DNA from: Anaeromyxobacter sp.
GTDB lineage: Bacteria > Myxococcota > Myxococcia > Myxococcales > Anaeromyxobacteraceae
NCBI GenBank assembly: GCA_025360965.1
Contig: JANYBC010000078.1
Location: 1-32,431, forward strand
DNA: 32,431 bases
Direction: 5' to 3'
Shown: positions 11,042 to 21,072 of the stretch, one piece after another
Layout: each line of letters begins with the position of its first letter
Position numbering within the stretch: the first letter of the stretch is position 1
Translations under genes and position numbers: made by a program
The notes under the pieces: generated by a model
What the model saw: the letters and a program-made list of their open reading frames with translations, nothing else
Databases searched by the model: none
Told to the model about the DNA's origin: nothing

Positions 11042-12406
11042 CTAGGGCGCCAGCTTCTGGGTCAGGGTGGCGACCGCGGTCTGGATGGCCGGGTCCTGGC
11101 CCAGCAACTCCTCGACCCGCACCTTGGCCGAGATCACCGTCGAGTGGTCCTTCTTGTTGAACTTATCGGCGATGAGCTGGAACGTCTCCTTGGCCAGCTC
11201 GCGGCAGAGGAACATCGCCACCTGGCGGGGGATGGCGATCTTCTGCTCCCGCGACGAGCTGGTGAGCTTGGCGACCGTCAGCCCGTAGTGGGCGGCGGTG
11301 GCCTCCTGGATGCGCTCGATGGTCGGCTTGTAGCCGGGCGGCGGGATGACGTCGGAGAGCACGTCGCGCGCCAGCCGGGTGCTGATCGGCTCCGACTTGA
11401 GCGAGGCGAAGGCCGAGATCTTGGTGAGGGCGCCGTGCAACTCGCGGACGTTGGAGCGGATGTGGGTGGCCAGCAGGGTGGCCACCTCGTCGGGGAGGTC
11501 GATCTGCTCCTGCTCCGCCTTCTTCTTGAGGATGGCGGCGCGGGTCTCGAACTCGGGCACGTCGATCTGCACCCGCATGCCCCACTCGAACCGGGAGCAG
11601 AGCCGCTCCTCCAGCCCCCGGAGCTCCTTGGGGCTGCGGTCGCTGGAGAGGACGATCTGCACGCCCTGCTCGTAGAGGGTGTTGAAGGTGTGGAAGAACT
11701 CCTCGGCGGTCTTGTCCTTGCCGGCGAAGAACTGCACGTCGTCGATCAGCAGCGCCGCGCACTCGCGGTAGCGGCGGCGGAACTCGTCGAGCGTCCCCTT
11801 GCGCAGGGCGTCGACGAAGTCGTTGGTGTAGCGCTCCGAGGTGACCACCGCCACCGGGCCACCGGGCGAGGAGGCGAGGATGGCGTTGCCGATGGCGTGG
11901 AGCAGGTGGGTCTTGCCGAGGCCGGAGTCGCCGTGGAGGAAGAGCGGGTTCCAGGCGTGGCCCGGCTTCTGCGCCACCGCCTGCGCCGCGGCGAAGGCGA
12001 AGCGGTTCGACTCACCGACCACGAAGGTCTCGAAGGTGTAGCGGGCGCTGGGGCGGCGCTCCTGCTGCTCCCCCCGGGGTGAGGCCGAGGGGGGCGGCGG
12101 GGCCTCCTCGTGGGCGGCGGCGGCGCGCGGCCGATCGTCGACCACGAAGACCACCCGCAGCGAGGTGCCGGTCACCGCCGGGAGGAACTCCTCGAACCAG
12201 GGCCGGTAGTTGTCGTCGACGAAGTCACGGTGGAACTTGTCGGGGGCGGCGACGTGGAGCCGGCCGTCGTCGATGGCGCTGGCGCGCAGCGGCGCGAACC
12301 AGCGATCATAGAGATCGGGGCGCAGGCGCGAGCGGAGGTAGCCGTCCACCCTCCCCCAGGTCTCGTCCAGCGCCGTCATCTCTCGCGTTCGTGCAGGCGA
12401 TTCCAT
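11042..12406 (-). CDS. dnaA: Chromosomal replication initiator DnaA
   Basis: With ATG at 12406 the protein has 454 aa, typical for DnaA. Domain I covers about 1-90, a Pro/Ala-rich linker about 91-120, and the AAA+ domain about 121-340, with Walker A GDSGLGKT (159-166), Walker B ALLIDD (218-223) and the arginine-finger region ERLCSRFEWGM (267-277). The C-terminal DNA-binding domain carries the signature variant KDHSTV (419-424), where R/K-DHTTV is usual. The frame is open up to 12649, but the upstream part is not DnaA-like, and GAAGGGG lies 8 nt before ATG 12406. It is divergent from rpmH (266-bp gap) and points towards dnaN. Confidence 0.95.
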   Translation of the reverse strand: MESPARTREMTALDETWGRVDGYLRSRLRPDLYDRWFAPLRASAIDDGRLHVAAPDKFHRDFVDDNYRPWFEEFLPAVTGTSLRVVFVVDDRPRAAAAHEEAPPPPSASPRGEQQERRPSARYTFETFVVGESNRFAFAAAQAVAQKPGHAWNPLFLHGDSGLGKTHLLHAIGNAILASSPGGPVAVVTSERYTNDFVDALRKGTLDEFRRRYRECAALLIDDVQFFAGKDKTAEEFFHTFNTLYEQGVQIVLSSDRSPKELRGLEERLCSRFEWGMRVQIDVPEFETRAAILKKKAEQEQIDLPDEVATLLATHIRSNVRELHGALTKISAFASLKSEPISTRLARDVLSDVIPPPGYKPTIERIQEATAAHYGLTVAKLTSSSREQKIAIPRQVAMFLCRELAKETFQLIADKFNKKDHSTVISAKVRVEELLGQDPAIQTAVATLTQKLAP

Positions 12407-12672
12407 CGACCCGTCCCCTTCGCCGCTGCGGTCCGAAACCCTGCCCAAACGGAAGCCCCCGCGGGGGATCAGGGCTGATCCACCGGGATTCGAGACTTTG
12501 CGATGCCTGGAGTGTGCCGAAGCGGTGCCGCGTGTCGGGGGAAAGAACCACGACCGGACGGATCGATCAAGGGCAAGAATGAGGGTCGTGGGAGGGGTGC
12601 GGAAGCAGGGCGGTTTCAGCCACCATGCCAGGACCTTGACATGCCGCACGTGATCGTGGAGGTTGCCGCGCC
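12407..12672. other. Divergent dnaA-rpmH intergenic region
   Basis: This 266-bp gap should contain the promoters of both dnaA and rpmH. I see one weak DnaA-box-like sequence (TGATCCACC, 12476-12484, two mismatches) and a perfect -35-like TTGACA at 12636-12641 without a convincing -10 partner. GGAGG at 12658-12662 is the rpmH ribosome-binding site. No clear iteron, hairpin terminator or small gene was found. Confidence 0.4.
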
Positions 12673-12822
12673 ATGAAGCGCACTTACCAGCCCAAGAAGA
12701 TCAAGCGGAACCGAACGCACGGCTTCCGGAAGCGGATGTCGACCCCCGGCGGTCAAAACGTCATCAAGCGCCGTCGTGCCAAGGGGCGCAAGCGCCTCAC
12801 GACCAAGGCGCCGACCAAGTAG
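12673..12822 (+). CDS. rpmH: 50S ribosomal protein L34
   Basis: The 49-aa, very basic product begins [18 protein letters not shown] and contains [20 protein letters not shown], the standard L34 sequence with its conserved GFR-RM-T--G---I--RR-KGRK-L pattern. L34 sits in the large ribosomal subunit and is the usual first gene of the rpmH-rnpA operon at bacterial origins. GGAGG lies 10 nt before the ATG. It ends 8 nt before the rnpA start. Confidence 0.97.
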   Translation: MKRTYQPKKIKRNRTHGFRKRMSTPGGQNVIKRRRAKGRKRLTTKAPTK

Positions 12823-12830
12823 ATTCACAG

Positions 12831-13193
12831 GTGAAGCTGCCCAAGGCCGCGCGCCTTCGGCGCCGCCGTGAGTACCTCGCGGTGCAGGATCGCGGCGCCC
12901 GGTTGTACACGGGCGACCTGCTCATCCTGTGCGGCGGTGCGGCGCCGGACCGGCCGCGGATCGGGATCACGGTGTCGTCCAAGGTCGCGAACGCGGTCGG
13001 GCGGAACCGGGTCAAGCGCTGGGTGCGCGAGGCCTTCAGGGAGATCCAGCATGAGCTGCCACCGGTCGACCTGGTCGTGATCGCCCGAGCGGGCGCGCTC
13101 GTCCGTGGACTGCCCGGGGCCAGGCTGGCGCTCGGTGCGGCGCGCGACGCCCTCAAGCGGCGGGGGGCCACCGCCCCACAGGCGGGGCACTAG
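12831..13193 (+). CDS. rnpA: Ribonuclease P protein component
   Basis: The 120-aa basic protein binds the RNase P RNA and helps cleave tRNA 5' leaders. The hallmark [15 protein letters not shown] motif (RNR box) and the ISVSSKV-like segment [14 protein letters not shown] identify it. GTG 12831 was chosen because the protein then begins [15 protein letters not shown], matching the usual L-K--RL-KR--F start, whereas the longer open frame overlaps rpmH and reads nonsense. It ends one base before the yidD ATG. Confidence 0.95.
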   Translation: MKLPKAARLRRRREYLAVQDRGARLYTGDLLILCGGAAPDRPRIGITVSSKVANAVGRNRVKRWVREAFREIQHELPPVDLVVIARAGALVRGLPGARLALGAARDALKRRGATAPQAGH

Positions 13194-13194
13194 C

Positions 13195-13431
13195 ATGGCG
13201 CGACTGCTCCTCCTCCTGGTCCGCTTCTACCAGCGCTTCATCGGCCCTGGGCTGCCGCAGTCCTGCCGGTTTCATCCGAGCTGCTCGACCTACGCGGTCG
13301 AGGCGCTGGAGCGGCACGGCGCTGCGCGCGGCGGCTGGCTCACCATGCGGCGGCTCGGCCGCTGTCATCCATTTCATCCAGGCGGCATCGATCCGGTGCC
13401 TGACCGCAGCGAGGTAACCCGTGGGCACTGA
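13195..13431 (+). CDS. yidD: Membrane protein insertion efficiency factor YidD
   Basis: The 78-aa product has the family core: a short N-terminal amphipathic/hydrophobic helix ([18 protein letters not shown]), then the [21 protein letters not shown] motif with three closely spaced residues Cys-Cys-Ser/Thr, then a [23 protein letters not shown] ending typical of YidD. It is thought to assist YidC in inserting inner-membrane proteins. It starts one base after rnpA ends and its 3' end overlaps the yidC start by 11 nt. Confidence 0.95.
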   Translation: MARLLLLLVRFYQRFIGPGLPQSCRFHPSCSTYAVEALERHGAARGGWLTMRRLGRCHPFHPGGIDPVPDRSEVTRGH

Positions 13432-15073
13432 CAACCGCCGCTTCCTCTACGCCATCGTGGCTTCCATGGCCATCGTGTTCGGCTGGCAGGTGCTCTTCCC
13501 GCCCGCCAAGCCGAAGCCGGTGGTCGCTTCCAGCAGCCCGGCGAGCGCCGCCCCGGTTCCCGCTGGCGCCGTGGTGCCGGCGGTCCCCGCCCCGGGCGGT
13601 GCGCCGGTCGCGGCCGTCCCGGACGCGCCCGAGGAGCTGGTCACGCTCAAGGGGTCCGAGTTCGCGGTGGTGCTCTCCAGCCACGGCGGCGCCATCGCCC
13701 ACGTCGAGCTGCTCGGCCCGAAGTTCCAGCACCTGGTCGACGGCAAGCTGGTGCCCATCGACATGGTGCACGTCTTCAAGGGAGCGCCGCTGCCGCTGGC
13801 GGTGGCGGTCTCGCCGGAGCTGGGCGGCGCCGCCGACCCGCTGCTCGATCCCGGCGCCAAGGCGGCGCTGCGCGTGGTGTCGAAGGACGCCACCAGCGTG
13901 GTCTTCGAGGGGCGGGCCGGCGCGGTCTCGCTGCGCAAGAGCTACCGGCTGACCGGCAAGCCCTACGAGCTGGCGGTCGAGCTGGAGCTCTCCGGCGCCC
14001 CGGCGGCCGGAACGGTCTCGGTCCTCTTCGACGGCTACATGCCCCCCTCCACCTCCAGCGGCGGGATCTTCTCCGGGCCGCCGCTCGACTTCGTCCGCCC
14101 GGTCTGCCGGGCCGGCAAGAAGACCGAGCGCTTCGACGTGGCCGGCGACGAGGTGCAGAAGAAGCTCGAGGGGGCGGTGCTCTGGGCCGGCATCGACCAG
14201 CACTACTTCACGGCGGCGCTACTGCCCGCCGAGCCGGGCGGCACCTGCCTCTTCATCAAGGGCGGGGAGAAGGGGAGCGGCGCGGCGGTGATCCAGTACC
14301 CGCTCGACCCGGCCGGCAAGAAGCTGGCCTTCACGCTCTTCGCCGGCCCCAAGCAGCTCGAGCTGCTCAAGGCCTACGACAAGCTCAACGGCCACGAGCG
14401 CGGCTTCGACTCGGCCGTCGACTACGGCCCGGTCAGCAACTTCTTCGCCTTCTTCGCGCAGATCCTGCTCGGCGTGATGCGCTGGTTCCACTCCTTCATC
14501 GGCAACTGGGGCGTGGCCATCATCCTGCTTACACTCACAGTGAAGACCCTGCTCTACCCGCTGACGCTCAAGTCGATGCAGTCGATGAACGCCATGCGCC
14601 GGCTGCAGCCGGAGATCGAGAAGCTCAAGGCCAAGCACGGCGAGGACCGCGAGGCCATGAGCCGGGCGCAGATGGCGCTCTTCCAGCAGCACAAGGTCAA
14701 CCCGGCCGGCGGCTGCCTCCCCATGCTGCTGCAGATGCCCATCTGGTTTGCGCTCTACGCCGCGCTGCAGACCTCGGTCGAACTCTACCGCGAGCCGTTC
14801 CTCTGGATGATGGACCTGACCCAGAAGGACCCGTACTTCATCCTGCCGGTGGCCATGGGGGCGACCAGCTTCGTCATGCAGAAGTTCTCGCCGCAGCCGA
14901 CCGACAACACCCAGGCCAAGATGATGCTCTACTTCTTCCCGGGCTTCTTCACGGTGATGATGCTCTTCGTGCCGTCCGGCCTGACGCTCTACATCTTCGT
15001 CAACAACCTGCTCTCCATCGGCCAGCAGCAGCTGGTCAACCGGATGCAGAACCGACCGGTCAAGCCGGCGTAG
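13421..15073 (+). CDS. yidC: Membrane protein insertase YidC
   Basis: The 550-aa insertase of the Oxa1/YidC family inserts and folds inner-membrane proteins, alone or with SecYEG. An N-terminal transmembrane segment (about 8-24) is followed by an Ala/Pro/Val-rich linker and the large periplasmic beta domain of Gram-negative YidC (to about 335). The conserved insertase core then follows, with [20 protein letters not shown], a cytoplasmic coiled hairpin ([19 protein letters not shown]) and [20 protein letters not shown]. The GTG start at 13421 has GAGGT about 6 nt upstream and overlaps yidD. Its last base overlaps the jag GTG. The F0 c subunit in the same window is a known type of YidC client. 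Confidence 0.96.
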   Translation: MGTDNRRFLYAIVASMAIVFGWQVLFPPAKPKPVVASSSPASAAPVPAGAVVPAVPAPGGAPVAAVPDAPEELVTLKGSEFAVVLSSHGGAIAHVELLGPKFQHLVDGKLVPIDMVHVFKGAPLPLAVAVSPELGGAADPLLDPGAKAALRVVSKDATSVVFEGRAGAVSLRKSYRLTGKPYELAVELELSGAPAAGTVSVLFDGYMPPSTSSGGIFSGPPLDFVRPVCRAGKKTERFDVAGDEVQKKLEGAVLWAGIDQHYFTAALLPAEPGGTCLFIKGGEKGSGAAVIQYPLDPAGKKLAFTLFAGPKQLELLKAYDKLNGHERGFDSAVDYGPVSNFFAFFAQILLGVMRWFHSFIGNWGVAIILLTLTVKTLLYPLTLKSMQSMNAMRRLQPEIEKLKAKHGEDREAMSRAQMALFQQHKVNPAGGCLPMLLQMPIWFALYAALQTSVELYREPFLWMMDLTQKDPYFILPVAMGATSFVMQKFSPQPTDNTQAKMMLYFFPGFFTVMMLFVPSGLTLYIFVNNLLSIGQQQLVNRMQNRPVKPA

Positions 15074-15597
15074 TGGCGGAGAGCCCTGTGGAGCGACCGC
15101 TCACCCCGCCGCCGGCCAGCGCGCCAGAAAAGGTCGAGAAGGCTCGCACCTTCTGCGACGAGCTGTTCAGGCGCATGGGGGCGCTGGTCGAGCTTGAGCT
15201 GCGCGAGTCGCCCGAGGCGATCGGCGTCTGGGTCAAGCCGCTCGAAGGGAACCGCGTCGAGCTCAGCTCGGCACTGATGGAGGCGGCGCAGGCGCTGGCC
15301 AACCGCGCCGTCAACCCGCAGACCGAGGTTCGCAAGTGGGTCAACCTCGAGGCGGGCGGCTACTCGGAGGAGGGCGATCCGGCCGTCAAGGCTATGGCGG
15401 CCCGGCTGGCCGAGACGGTGCGCCGGACCGGGCAGGCGGTGGCGCTGGCGCCGATGAGCGCCCGAGAGCGCCGGCAGCTCCACATCGCGCTGCAGGACGC
15501 CGAAGGGGTCAGCACCCGCAGCGAGGGGGAGGGGATCTTCCGGCAGCTGCTGGTCTTCCCCGACCCGGGCAAGCGCGTCGCTCCCGGCCAAGGCTGA
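15073..15597 (+). CDS. jag: KH-R3H RNA-binding protein (Jag/KhpB)
   Basis: The 174-aa product combines a KH-like domain (about 20-100, ending in [11 protein letters not shown]) with an R3H domain (about 105-165) containing [25 protein letters not shown] and the usual RQLLVFP end. It probably binds RNA and affects cell-envelope or division gene expression, as shown for Jag/KhpB in Firmicutes. The N-terminal Jag-N domain is missing, as in many proteobacterial versions. The GTG start shares one base with the yidC stop (TAGTG), so translation is likely coupled. I infer the function from the fold pattern and position. Confidence 0.85.
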   Translation: MAESPVERPLTPPPASAPEKVEKARTFCDELFRRMGALVELELRESPEAIGVWVKPLEGNRVELSSALMEAAQALANRAVNPQTEVRKWVNLEAGGYSEEGDPAVKAMAARLAETVRRTGQAVALAPMSARERRQLHIALQDAEGVSTRSEGEGIFRQLLVFPDPGKRVAPGQG

Positions 15598-15607
15598 GCG
15601 TCGAGCC

Positions 15608-15817
15608 ATGGCCCGGGAGAAGTCGCTCGAGGAGAGGCTCTTCGCCGCGGCGGTGCTGCGCCGCTCCTTCGAGCTGCGCGGCCAGGAGTACGCGGCCGGG
15701 TTCCGCTTCGTCTACGACGGCGTGCTGCGTGACATGGGGCTGGACGACGGCGCCGTGGTCGCCTTCCTGGCCACGCATCGCGATGAGGTGGAGAAGGCGA
15801 TCGGCCGCAGGCAGTAG
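15608..15817 (+). CDS. Conserved-looking 69-aa protein of unknown function
   Basis: The small protein is charged and helical ([20 protein letters not shown] at the N terminus), without Cys, signal peptide or membrane segment. Its codons have G or C at nearly all third positions, like its neighbours, which supports real coding. It sits 10 nt after jag and 10 nt before rsmG on the same strand. No clear ribosome-binding site is seen, so it may depend on translation of jag. In many bacteria mnmE and mnmG occupy this place, but this protein resembles neither. No function can be named. Confidence 0.6.
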   Translation: MAREKSLEERLFAAAVLRRSFELRGQEYAAGFRFVYDGVLRDMGLDDGAVVAFLATHRDEVEKAIGRRQ

Positions 15818-15827
15818 ACTCGGGCCC

Positions 15828-16493
15828 ATGGACCAGGTCTTCGAGCAGGTGCTTCGCAGCGGGATCGAGACCCTGGGGCTCGCCGTCGATGAGCCGTCGA
15901 TCGCGCGGCTGGTCCGGTTCGCCGAGCGGCTCCGCGCCTGGAACCGCAAGGTCAACCTGACCGCCATCACCGACCCGGCCGAGATGGCCGAGAAGCACTT
16001 CCTCGACAGCCTGGTGCTGCTGCCGGCGCTCGAGGGCCGGCGGACCCTGCTCGATATCGGCAGCGGCGCCGGGCTGCCCGGGATGGCGGTCGCCTGCGCC
16101 CGCCCCGAGCTGCTGGTCACCTGCTGCGATTCGGTGGGAAAGAAGATCGCCTTCGTGAAGGCCATCTCGGCCGAGCTGGCGCTGCAGGTGCGCGGGCTGC
16201 CGGTGCGGGCCAGCGGCGACGCCGCCAGGGACGGGCTGCCGATCTGCGACGCGGTGGTGAGCCGGGCGCTCTCGGATCCGGAGCGCTGGGTGGCGCTCGG
16301 CGCAGGATATGTCGCTCCGGGCGGCCTGCTGCTGGCGATGCTCGGCAAGGGGTCGGAGCGGAGCCACCTCGAGGCGCTCGGTGCGGCGCACGGCTTCCAG
16401 CTGCTCGGCGTGGACCAGTTCGAGCTGCCCCTCACCCACGCGGCCAGGTCGGTGGTCCGCTGGGTCCGGCCCGATGTTCCACGTGGAACATGA
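15828..16493 (+). CDS. rsmG: 16S rRNA (guanine-N7) methyltransferase
   Basis: The 221-aa SAM-dependent enzyme (GidB) methylates G527 of 16S rRNA (E. coli numbering). The N-terminal pattern [14 protein letters not shown] and AEKHFLDSL and the SAM-binding loop [10 protein letters not shown] (residues 76-85) are diagnostic, and length is normal (about 205-240). The upstream frame is open but non-homologous, and ATG 15828 gives the standard N terminus. Its final codons (Val-Pro-Arg-Gly-Thr-stop) are formed by a parS site. Loss of RsmG in other bacteria gives low-level streptomycin resistance. parA begins 30 nt downstream. Confidence 0.95.
   Translation: MDQVFEQVLRSGIETLGLAVDEPSIARLVRFAERLRAWNRKVNLTAITDPAEMAEKHFLDSLVLLPALEGRRTLLDIGSGAGLPGMAVACARPELLVTCCDSVGKKIAFVKAISAELALQVRGLPVRASGDAARDGLPICDAVVSRALSDPERWVALGAGYVAPGGLLLAMLGKGSERSHLEALGAAHGFQLLGVDQFELPLTHAARSVVRWVRPDVPRGT
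16475..16490. promoter_or_regulatory. parS: parS centromere site (ParB-binding palindrome)
   Basis: TGTTCCACGTGGAACA is a perfect 16-bp palindrome. It is the myxobacterial variant of the general parS consensus TGTTNCACGTGAAACA, differing only by symmetric base pairs. It lies in the last codons of rsmG, 33 nt before parA. ParB loads here and spreads, and ParA moves the complex to segregate origins. No second perfect copy was found in this window. Confidence 0.93.
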
Positions 16494-16523
16494 GCTGTCA
16501 GATCGCCGGGGCAGATTGCCTCC

Positions 16524-17333
16524 ATGAGCCGCATCCTGACCATCGCCAACCAGAAGGGTGGCGTCGGCAAGACCACCACCGCCGTCAACCTGGCCGCCTC
16601 CCTCGCGGCGGCCGAGCATCGGACCCTCCTCATCGACCTCGACCCGCAGGGGAACGCCGGGTCAGCGCTCGGCATCCGCCGCGACGAATCGGAGCGGAGC
16701 ATCTACGAGGTGCTGCTCGACGGCATCCCGCTCGGCGACGCCGTCCGCAAGACCGAACTCAAGTACCTCGATCTGGTCCCGGCCTCGCAGCACCTGGTCG
16801 GCGCCGAGATCGAGCTGGCGGCGCTGGAGGGGCGTGAGTCGCGCCTGCGCGCCGCGGTCGAGACGCTGGCGTCGGACTACGAGTTCATCATCATCGACTG
16901 CCCGCCGTCGCTCGGGCTGCTGACGCTCAACGGCCTGGTCGCCGCGCGAGGCGTCATCATCCCGCTCCAGTGCGAGTACTACGCGCTCGAGGGGCTGGCC
17001 GACGTGCTCAAGACCATCGAGCTGGTGAAGGCCGCGGCCAACCCGGATCTGACCGTCGACGGCATCGTCCTGACCATGTACTCGCCCAACAACCTCGCCA
17101 ACCAGGTGGCCGAGGAGATCCGGCGGACCTTCCCGACGCAGGTCTTCCAGACCATCATCCCGCGCAACGTGCGACTCTCCGAGGCCCCCAGCCACGGCAA
17201 GCCGATCCTGCTCTACGACGTCGGCTCCAAGGGCTGCCAGAGCTACCTCGAGCTGGCCCGTGAAGTGGAGCTGCGTCTCGAAACCAAGCCGGCCGGCCAC
17301 GCCAAGGTGCGGCTCGAAGGAGGTGTGGCGTGA
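16524..17333 (+). CDS. parA: Chromosome-partitioning ATPase ParA (Soj family)
   Basis: The 269-aa P-loop ATPase binds DNA non-specifically as an ATP dimer and pulls ParB-parS complexes. It carries the deviant Walker A KGGVGKTT (residues 11-18, with signature Lys), the A' motif LIDLDPQGNA, and Walker B-type IIIDCPPSLG. The lack of an N-terminal helix-turn-helix marks it as the chromosomal (type Ib-like/Soj) form. Its ATG lies 30 nt after the rsmG stop and its TGA overlaps the parB GTG. No strong Shine-Dalgarno precedes it. Confidence 0.96.
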   Translation: MSRILTIANQKGGVGKTTTAVNLAASLAAAEHRTLLIDLDPQGNAGSALGIRRDESERSIYEVLLDGIPLGDAVRKTELKYLDLVPASQHLVGAEIELAALEGRESRLRAAVETLASDYEFIIIDCPPSLGLLTLNGLVAARGVIIPLQCEYYALEGLADVLKTIELVKAAANPDLTVDGIVLTMYSPNNLANQVAEEIRRTFPTQVFQTIIPRNVRLSEAPSHGKPILLYDVGSKGCQSYLELAREVELRLETKPAGHAKVRLEGGVA

Positions 17334-18205
17334 GCCTCGCCGACAAGCGTCGTCCCGCCCTCGGACGCGGCATGGCCGCGCTCCTCTCCAACGCCGCCTC
17401 GCCCCCGACCGCCTCCTCGACCGTGCCGGGACGGGCCCTGCTCCAGCTCGCCATCGAGGCGGTGGAGCGCAACCCCGAGCAGCCGCGCAAGCGCTTCGAC
17501 GAGGCCAAGCTGGAGGAGCTGGCCGCCTCGATCCGCCTGCACGGCGTGGTCGAGCCGATCCTGGTCCGGCGCGAGGGGAGCAAGTACCGGATCGTCGCCG
17601 GCGAGCGTCGCTGGCGGGCCGCGCAGAAGGCCGGGCTGCGCGAGGTGCCGGCCATCCTGCGCGAGGCGAGCGACCGCGAGGCCTTCGAGCTGGCGCTGGT
17701 CGAGAACCTGCAGCGCGCCGACCTGAACGCCATCGAGGAGGCCGAGGCCTACGAGGTGCTCTCCGCCGACCACGGCCTGACGCAGGAGCAGATCGCCGCC
17801 CGGGTCGGCAAGGAGCGGTCGACGGTGGCCAACGCGCTGCGCCTCCTCAAGCTGCCGAGCGAGGTTCGCGACGCCGTCCGCGGCGGCCAGCTCGACATGG
17901 GCCACGCCCGCGCCCTGCTCGGCCTCGAAGGCGCCGACGCCGTCCGCAAGCTGGCGGCCCGCGCCATCCGCGAGCAGCTCTCGGTCCGCGCCCTCGAGGC
18001 CCTGGTCCGCGGGCTGGTTCGGCCGGCAGGGAAGGGGAAGAAGGTCGAGGAGAGCGCCTCGACGCGCGACCTGGTCACCCGGCTGCAGCGCCGCCTCGGA
18101 GTCCGCTGCCGCCTCGTGCAGAGGTCGGCCAGCGCCGGCCGGCTCGAGATCGACTACACCTCGCTCGAGGAGCTGGACGCGGTCCTCGCTCGCATCGGCG
18201 CCTGA
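17330..18205 (+). CDS. parB: Chromosome-partitioning CTPase ParB (Spo0J family)
   Basis: The 291-aa protein is a CTP-dependent DNA clamp loaded at parS. It has an N-terminal ParA-activating peptide rich in Arg/Lys (RRPALGRGMAALL), CTP-binding motifs GERRWRA (91-97) and ENLQR (125-129), a helix-turn-helix around 150-172 (TQEQIAARVGKERSTVANAL), and a C-terminal dimerisation domain (about 240-291). The GTG start overlaps the parA stop as GTGA and is preceded by a strong GAAGGAGG. With parS 840 bp upstream the ParABS set is complete. Confidence 0.97.
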   Translation: MSLADKRRPALGRGMAALLSNAASPPTASSTVPGRALLQLAIEAVERNPEQPRKRFDEAKLEELAASIRLHGVVEPILVRREGSKYRIVAGERRWRAAQKAGLREVPAILREASDREAFELALVENLQRADLNAIEEAEAYEVLSADHGLTQEQIAARVGKERSTVANALRLLKLPSEVRDAVRGGQLDMGHARALLGLEGADAVRKLAARAIREQLSVRALEALVRGLVRPAGKGKKVEESASTRDLVTRLQRRLGVRCRLVQRSASAGRLEIDYTSLEELDAVLARIGA

Positions 18206-18371
18206 GCCGGGCGCCGGGACCTCCGGCGGGGGAGGCTGCGCCCGCAGAACTGCGAGAGATCCATGCCCCGGCGGGGTAGACTTGATCTCGGAAGCGGTGT
18301 TAGGACCCGATACCTTGAGGGCAGTTCAGCGGCGCGTACCCCAGCGCCCAACCCGGTGGAGATCGATCGAC

Positions 18372-18797
18372 ATGGCCATGCTGAAGCGTGAAGAGATGTC
18401 CGTCGTCCCGGCCGCCTCGGCCGGCGACCTCAACGCCCTGCTCGGGCGCGGCTCCGAGTTCGAGGGGAAGCTCACCTTCGAGGGGACCGTCCGGATCGAC
18501 GGCAAGTTCACCGGCACCATCGTCACCAACGACGTGCTGGTGGTCGGCGAGGGGGCCAAGATCGCCGCGGAGATCACCTGCGGAACGATCATCATCCACG
18601 GTGAGATCAGCGGGAACGTCAAGGCCCGGTCGATGGTCGAGCTGCACCACCCGGCGCGCATGCGCGGCAACGTTGAGACCCCGGTCCTGATGGTCGAGAA
18701 GGGCGTGATCTTCGAGGGGCAGACCAAGATGGAGGGCGTCGAGAAGGCGCCAGCCAAGCCGACCCTGACGCCGGTCAACTCCCCGCCGATTCGCTAA
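18372..18797 (+). CDS. bacM: Bactofilin (BacM-like cytoskeletal protein)
   Basis: The 141-aa product has a short basic N-terminal tail, a central bactofilin beta-helix domain (about 20-115, with GSEFEGKLTFEGTVRIDG, VVGEGAKI and IIIHGEISGNVKA repeats every roughly 17-20 residues), and a Pro-rich C-terminal tail. Bactofilins polymerise without nucleotide. In M. xanthus, from memory, BacM lies beside parB and affects cell shape, and other bactofilins there position ParABS; the same neighbourhood here supports the name. ATG 18372 was chosen; GGTGGAG lies upstream at about 10 nt, and a second ATG follows at 18378. A 166-bp gap separates it from parB, so it may have its own promoter. Confidence 0.9.
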   Translation: MAMLKREEMSVVPAASAGDLNALLGRGSEFEGKLTFEGTVRIDGKFTGTIVTNDVLVVGEGAKIAAEITCGTIIIHGEISGNVKARSMVELHHPARMRGNVETPVLMVEKGVIFEGQTKMEGVEKAPAKPTLTPVNSPPIR

Positions 18798-18886
18798 CGC
18801 ATCGCGTCACACAGCACGGCGAGCGTCGGGAGTGTGGATCGGTTTGAACCCGGTCCAAGCCCTCGGACTCCCAAATCATTCTGAGC

Positions 18887-18916
18887 TTGACCACCAAGCT
18901 GGGGCTGTGCTAACCA
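18887..18916 (+). promoter_or_regulatory. Possible promoter of the F1 ATP synthase-gyrA operon
   Basis: TTGACC (18887-18892) and a weak -10 TAACCA (18911-18916) are 18 nt apart. The predicted transcript would begin about 5 nt before the atpH start codon, leaving no room for a Shine-Dalgarno sequence, and none is seen. Confidence 0.35.
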
Positions 18917-18928
18917 GCGCTCCCCTTG

Positions 18929-19468
18929 ATGATCCCCGGCTCCATCGCTCGCCGTTACGCCAAGGCGCTCTTCAGCCTCGCTGTCGAGAAGGGTCGCATC
19001 GAGGCTTGGAGCGACAGCCTGCTGGCCCTCGGCCAGGCGGTAGACGCCTCGCCCGAGCTACGCGACGTCCTGGAGAACCCGGCCTACACCCGGGAGAGCC
19101 GGGCCGCCGTGGTCGCCAAGCTGGCCGACACCCTCACGCTCGACGCCGAGCCGGCCGCGCTCCTGCAGCTCCTCGGCGAGCGCAACCGGCTCTCCGGCCT
19201 CTCGGCCATCGTGGCCGCCTTCCGCGAGCTCGGCGACGTCGAGCTGGGCCGCGTCCGCGCCAAGGTCACCAGCGCCGTCCCGCTCGATGACGCCGCCATC
19301 AACGCCATCGCCGAGAAGCTCTCGGCCACCACGCAGAAGAAGGTCCTGGTCGAGCGCGCCGTCGATCCCGCCATCCTCGGCGGCGTCGTCGCGCAGGTGG
19401 GGAGCGTCGTCTACGACGGCTCGCTCCGCACCCAGCTGGAAGACCTCCGCGCCACCTTGAAGCAGTAG
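18929..19468 (+). CDS. atpH: ATP synthase F1 subunit delta
   Basis: The 179-aa protein links the F1 alpha subunits to the b-subunit stalk. The N terminus (IARRYAKALFSLA) and the C-terminal pattern VERAVDPAILGGVVAQVGSVVYDGS are characteristic of OSCP/delta. Length is normal. ATG 18929 is preferred; TTG 18926 directly before it is also in frame. No ribosome-binding site is visible. It heads the operon atpH-atpA-atpG-atpD-atpC-gyrA. Confidence 0.93.
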   Translation: MIPGSIARRYAKALFSLAVEKGRIEAWSDSLLALGQAVDASPELRDVLENPAYTRESRAAVVAKLADTLTLDAEPAALLQLLGERNRLSGLSAIVAAFRELGDVELGRVRAKVTSAVPLDDAAINAIAEKLSATTQKKVLVERAVDPAILGGVVAQVGSVVYDGSLRTQLEDLRATLKQ

Positions 19469-19504
19469 CCACACCCTTCGGACTCCCCGGGGAGACAGAC
19501 CGCA

Positions 19505-21031
<1,527 letters not shown>

Positions 21032-21072
21032 AAGGGCGGCCGCCTCCACTCCGCCCCCGAACGAGGTCGCAC

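Noticed and set aside
12636-12641. Perfect TTGACA as the rpmH promoter
   Set aside because: At 16-19 nt spacing the -10 would fall on the ribosome-binding site and resembles GAGGTT, so no promoter could be called.
12407-12649. Longer DnaA start at 12649
   Set aside because: The added residues do not resemble DnaA domain I, and the 454-aa form from 12406 matches the family length.
12647-12652. CACGTG core in the dnaA-rpmH gap as a second parS
   Set aside because: Only the central 6 bp match; the flanks are not palindromic and lack the TGTTCC/GGAACA arms.
15815-15820. TAGACT as a -10 for a leaderless rsmG
   Set aside because: It includes the stop codon of the upstream gene and has no -35 partner, so the match is likely chance.
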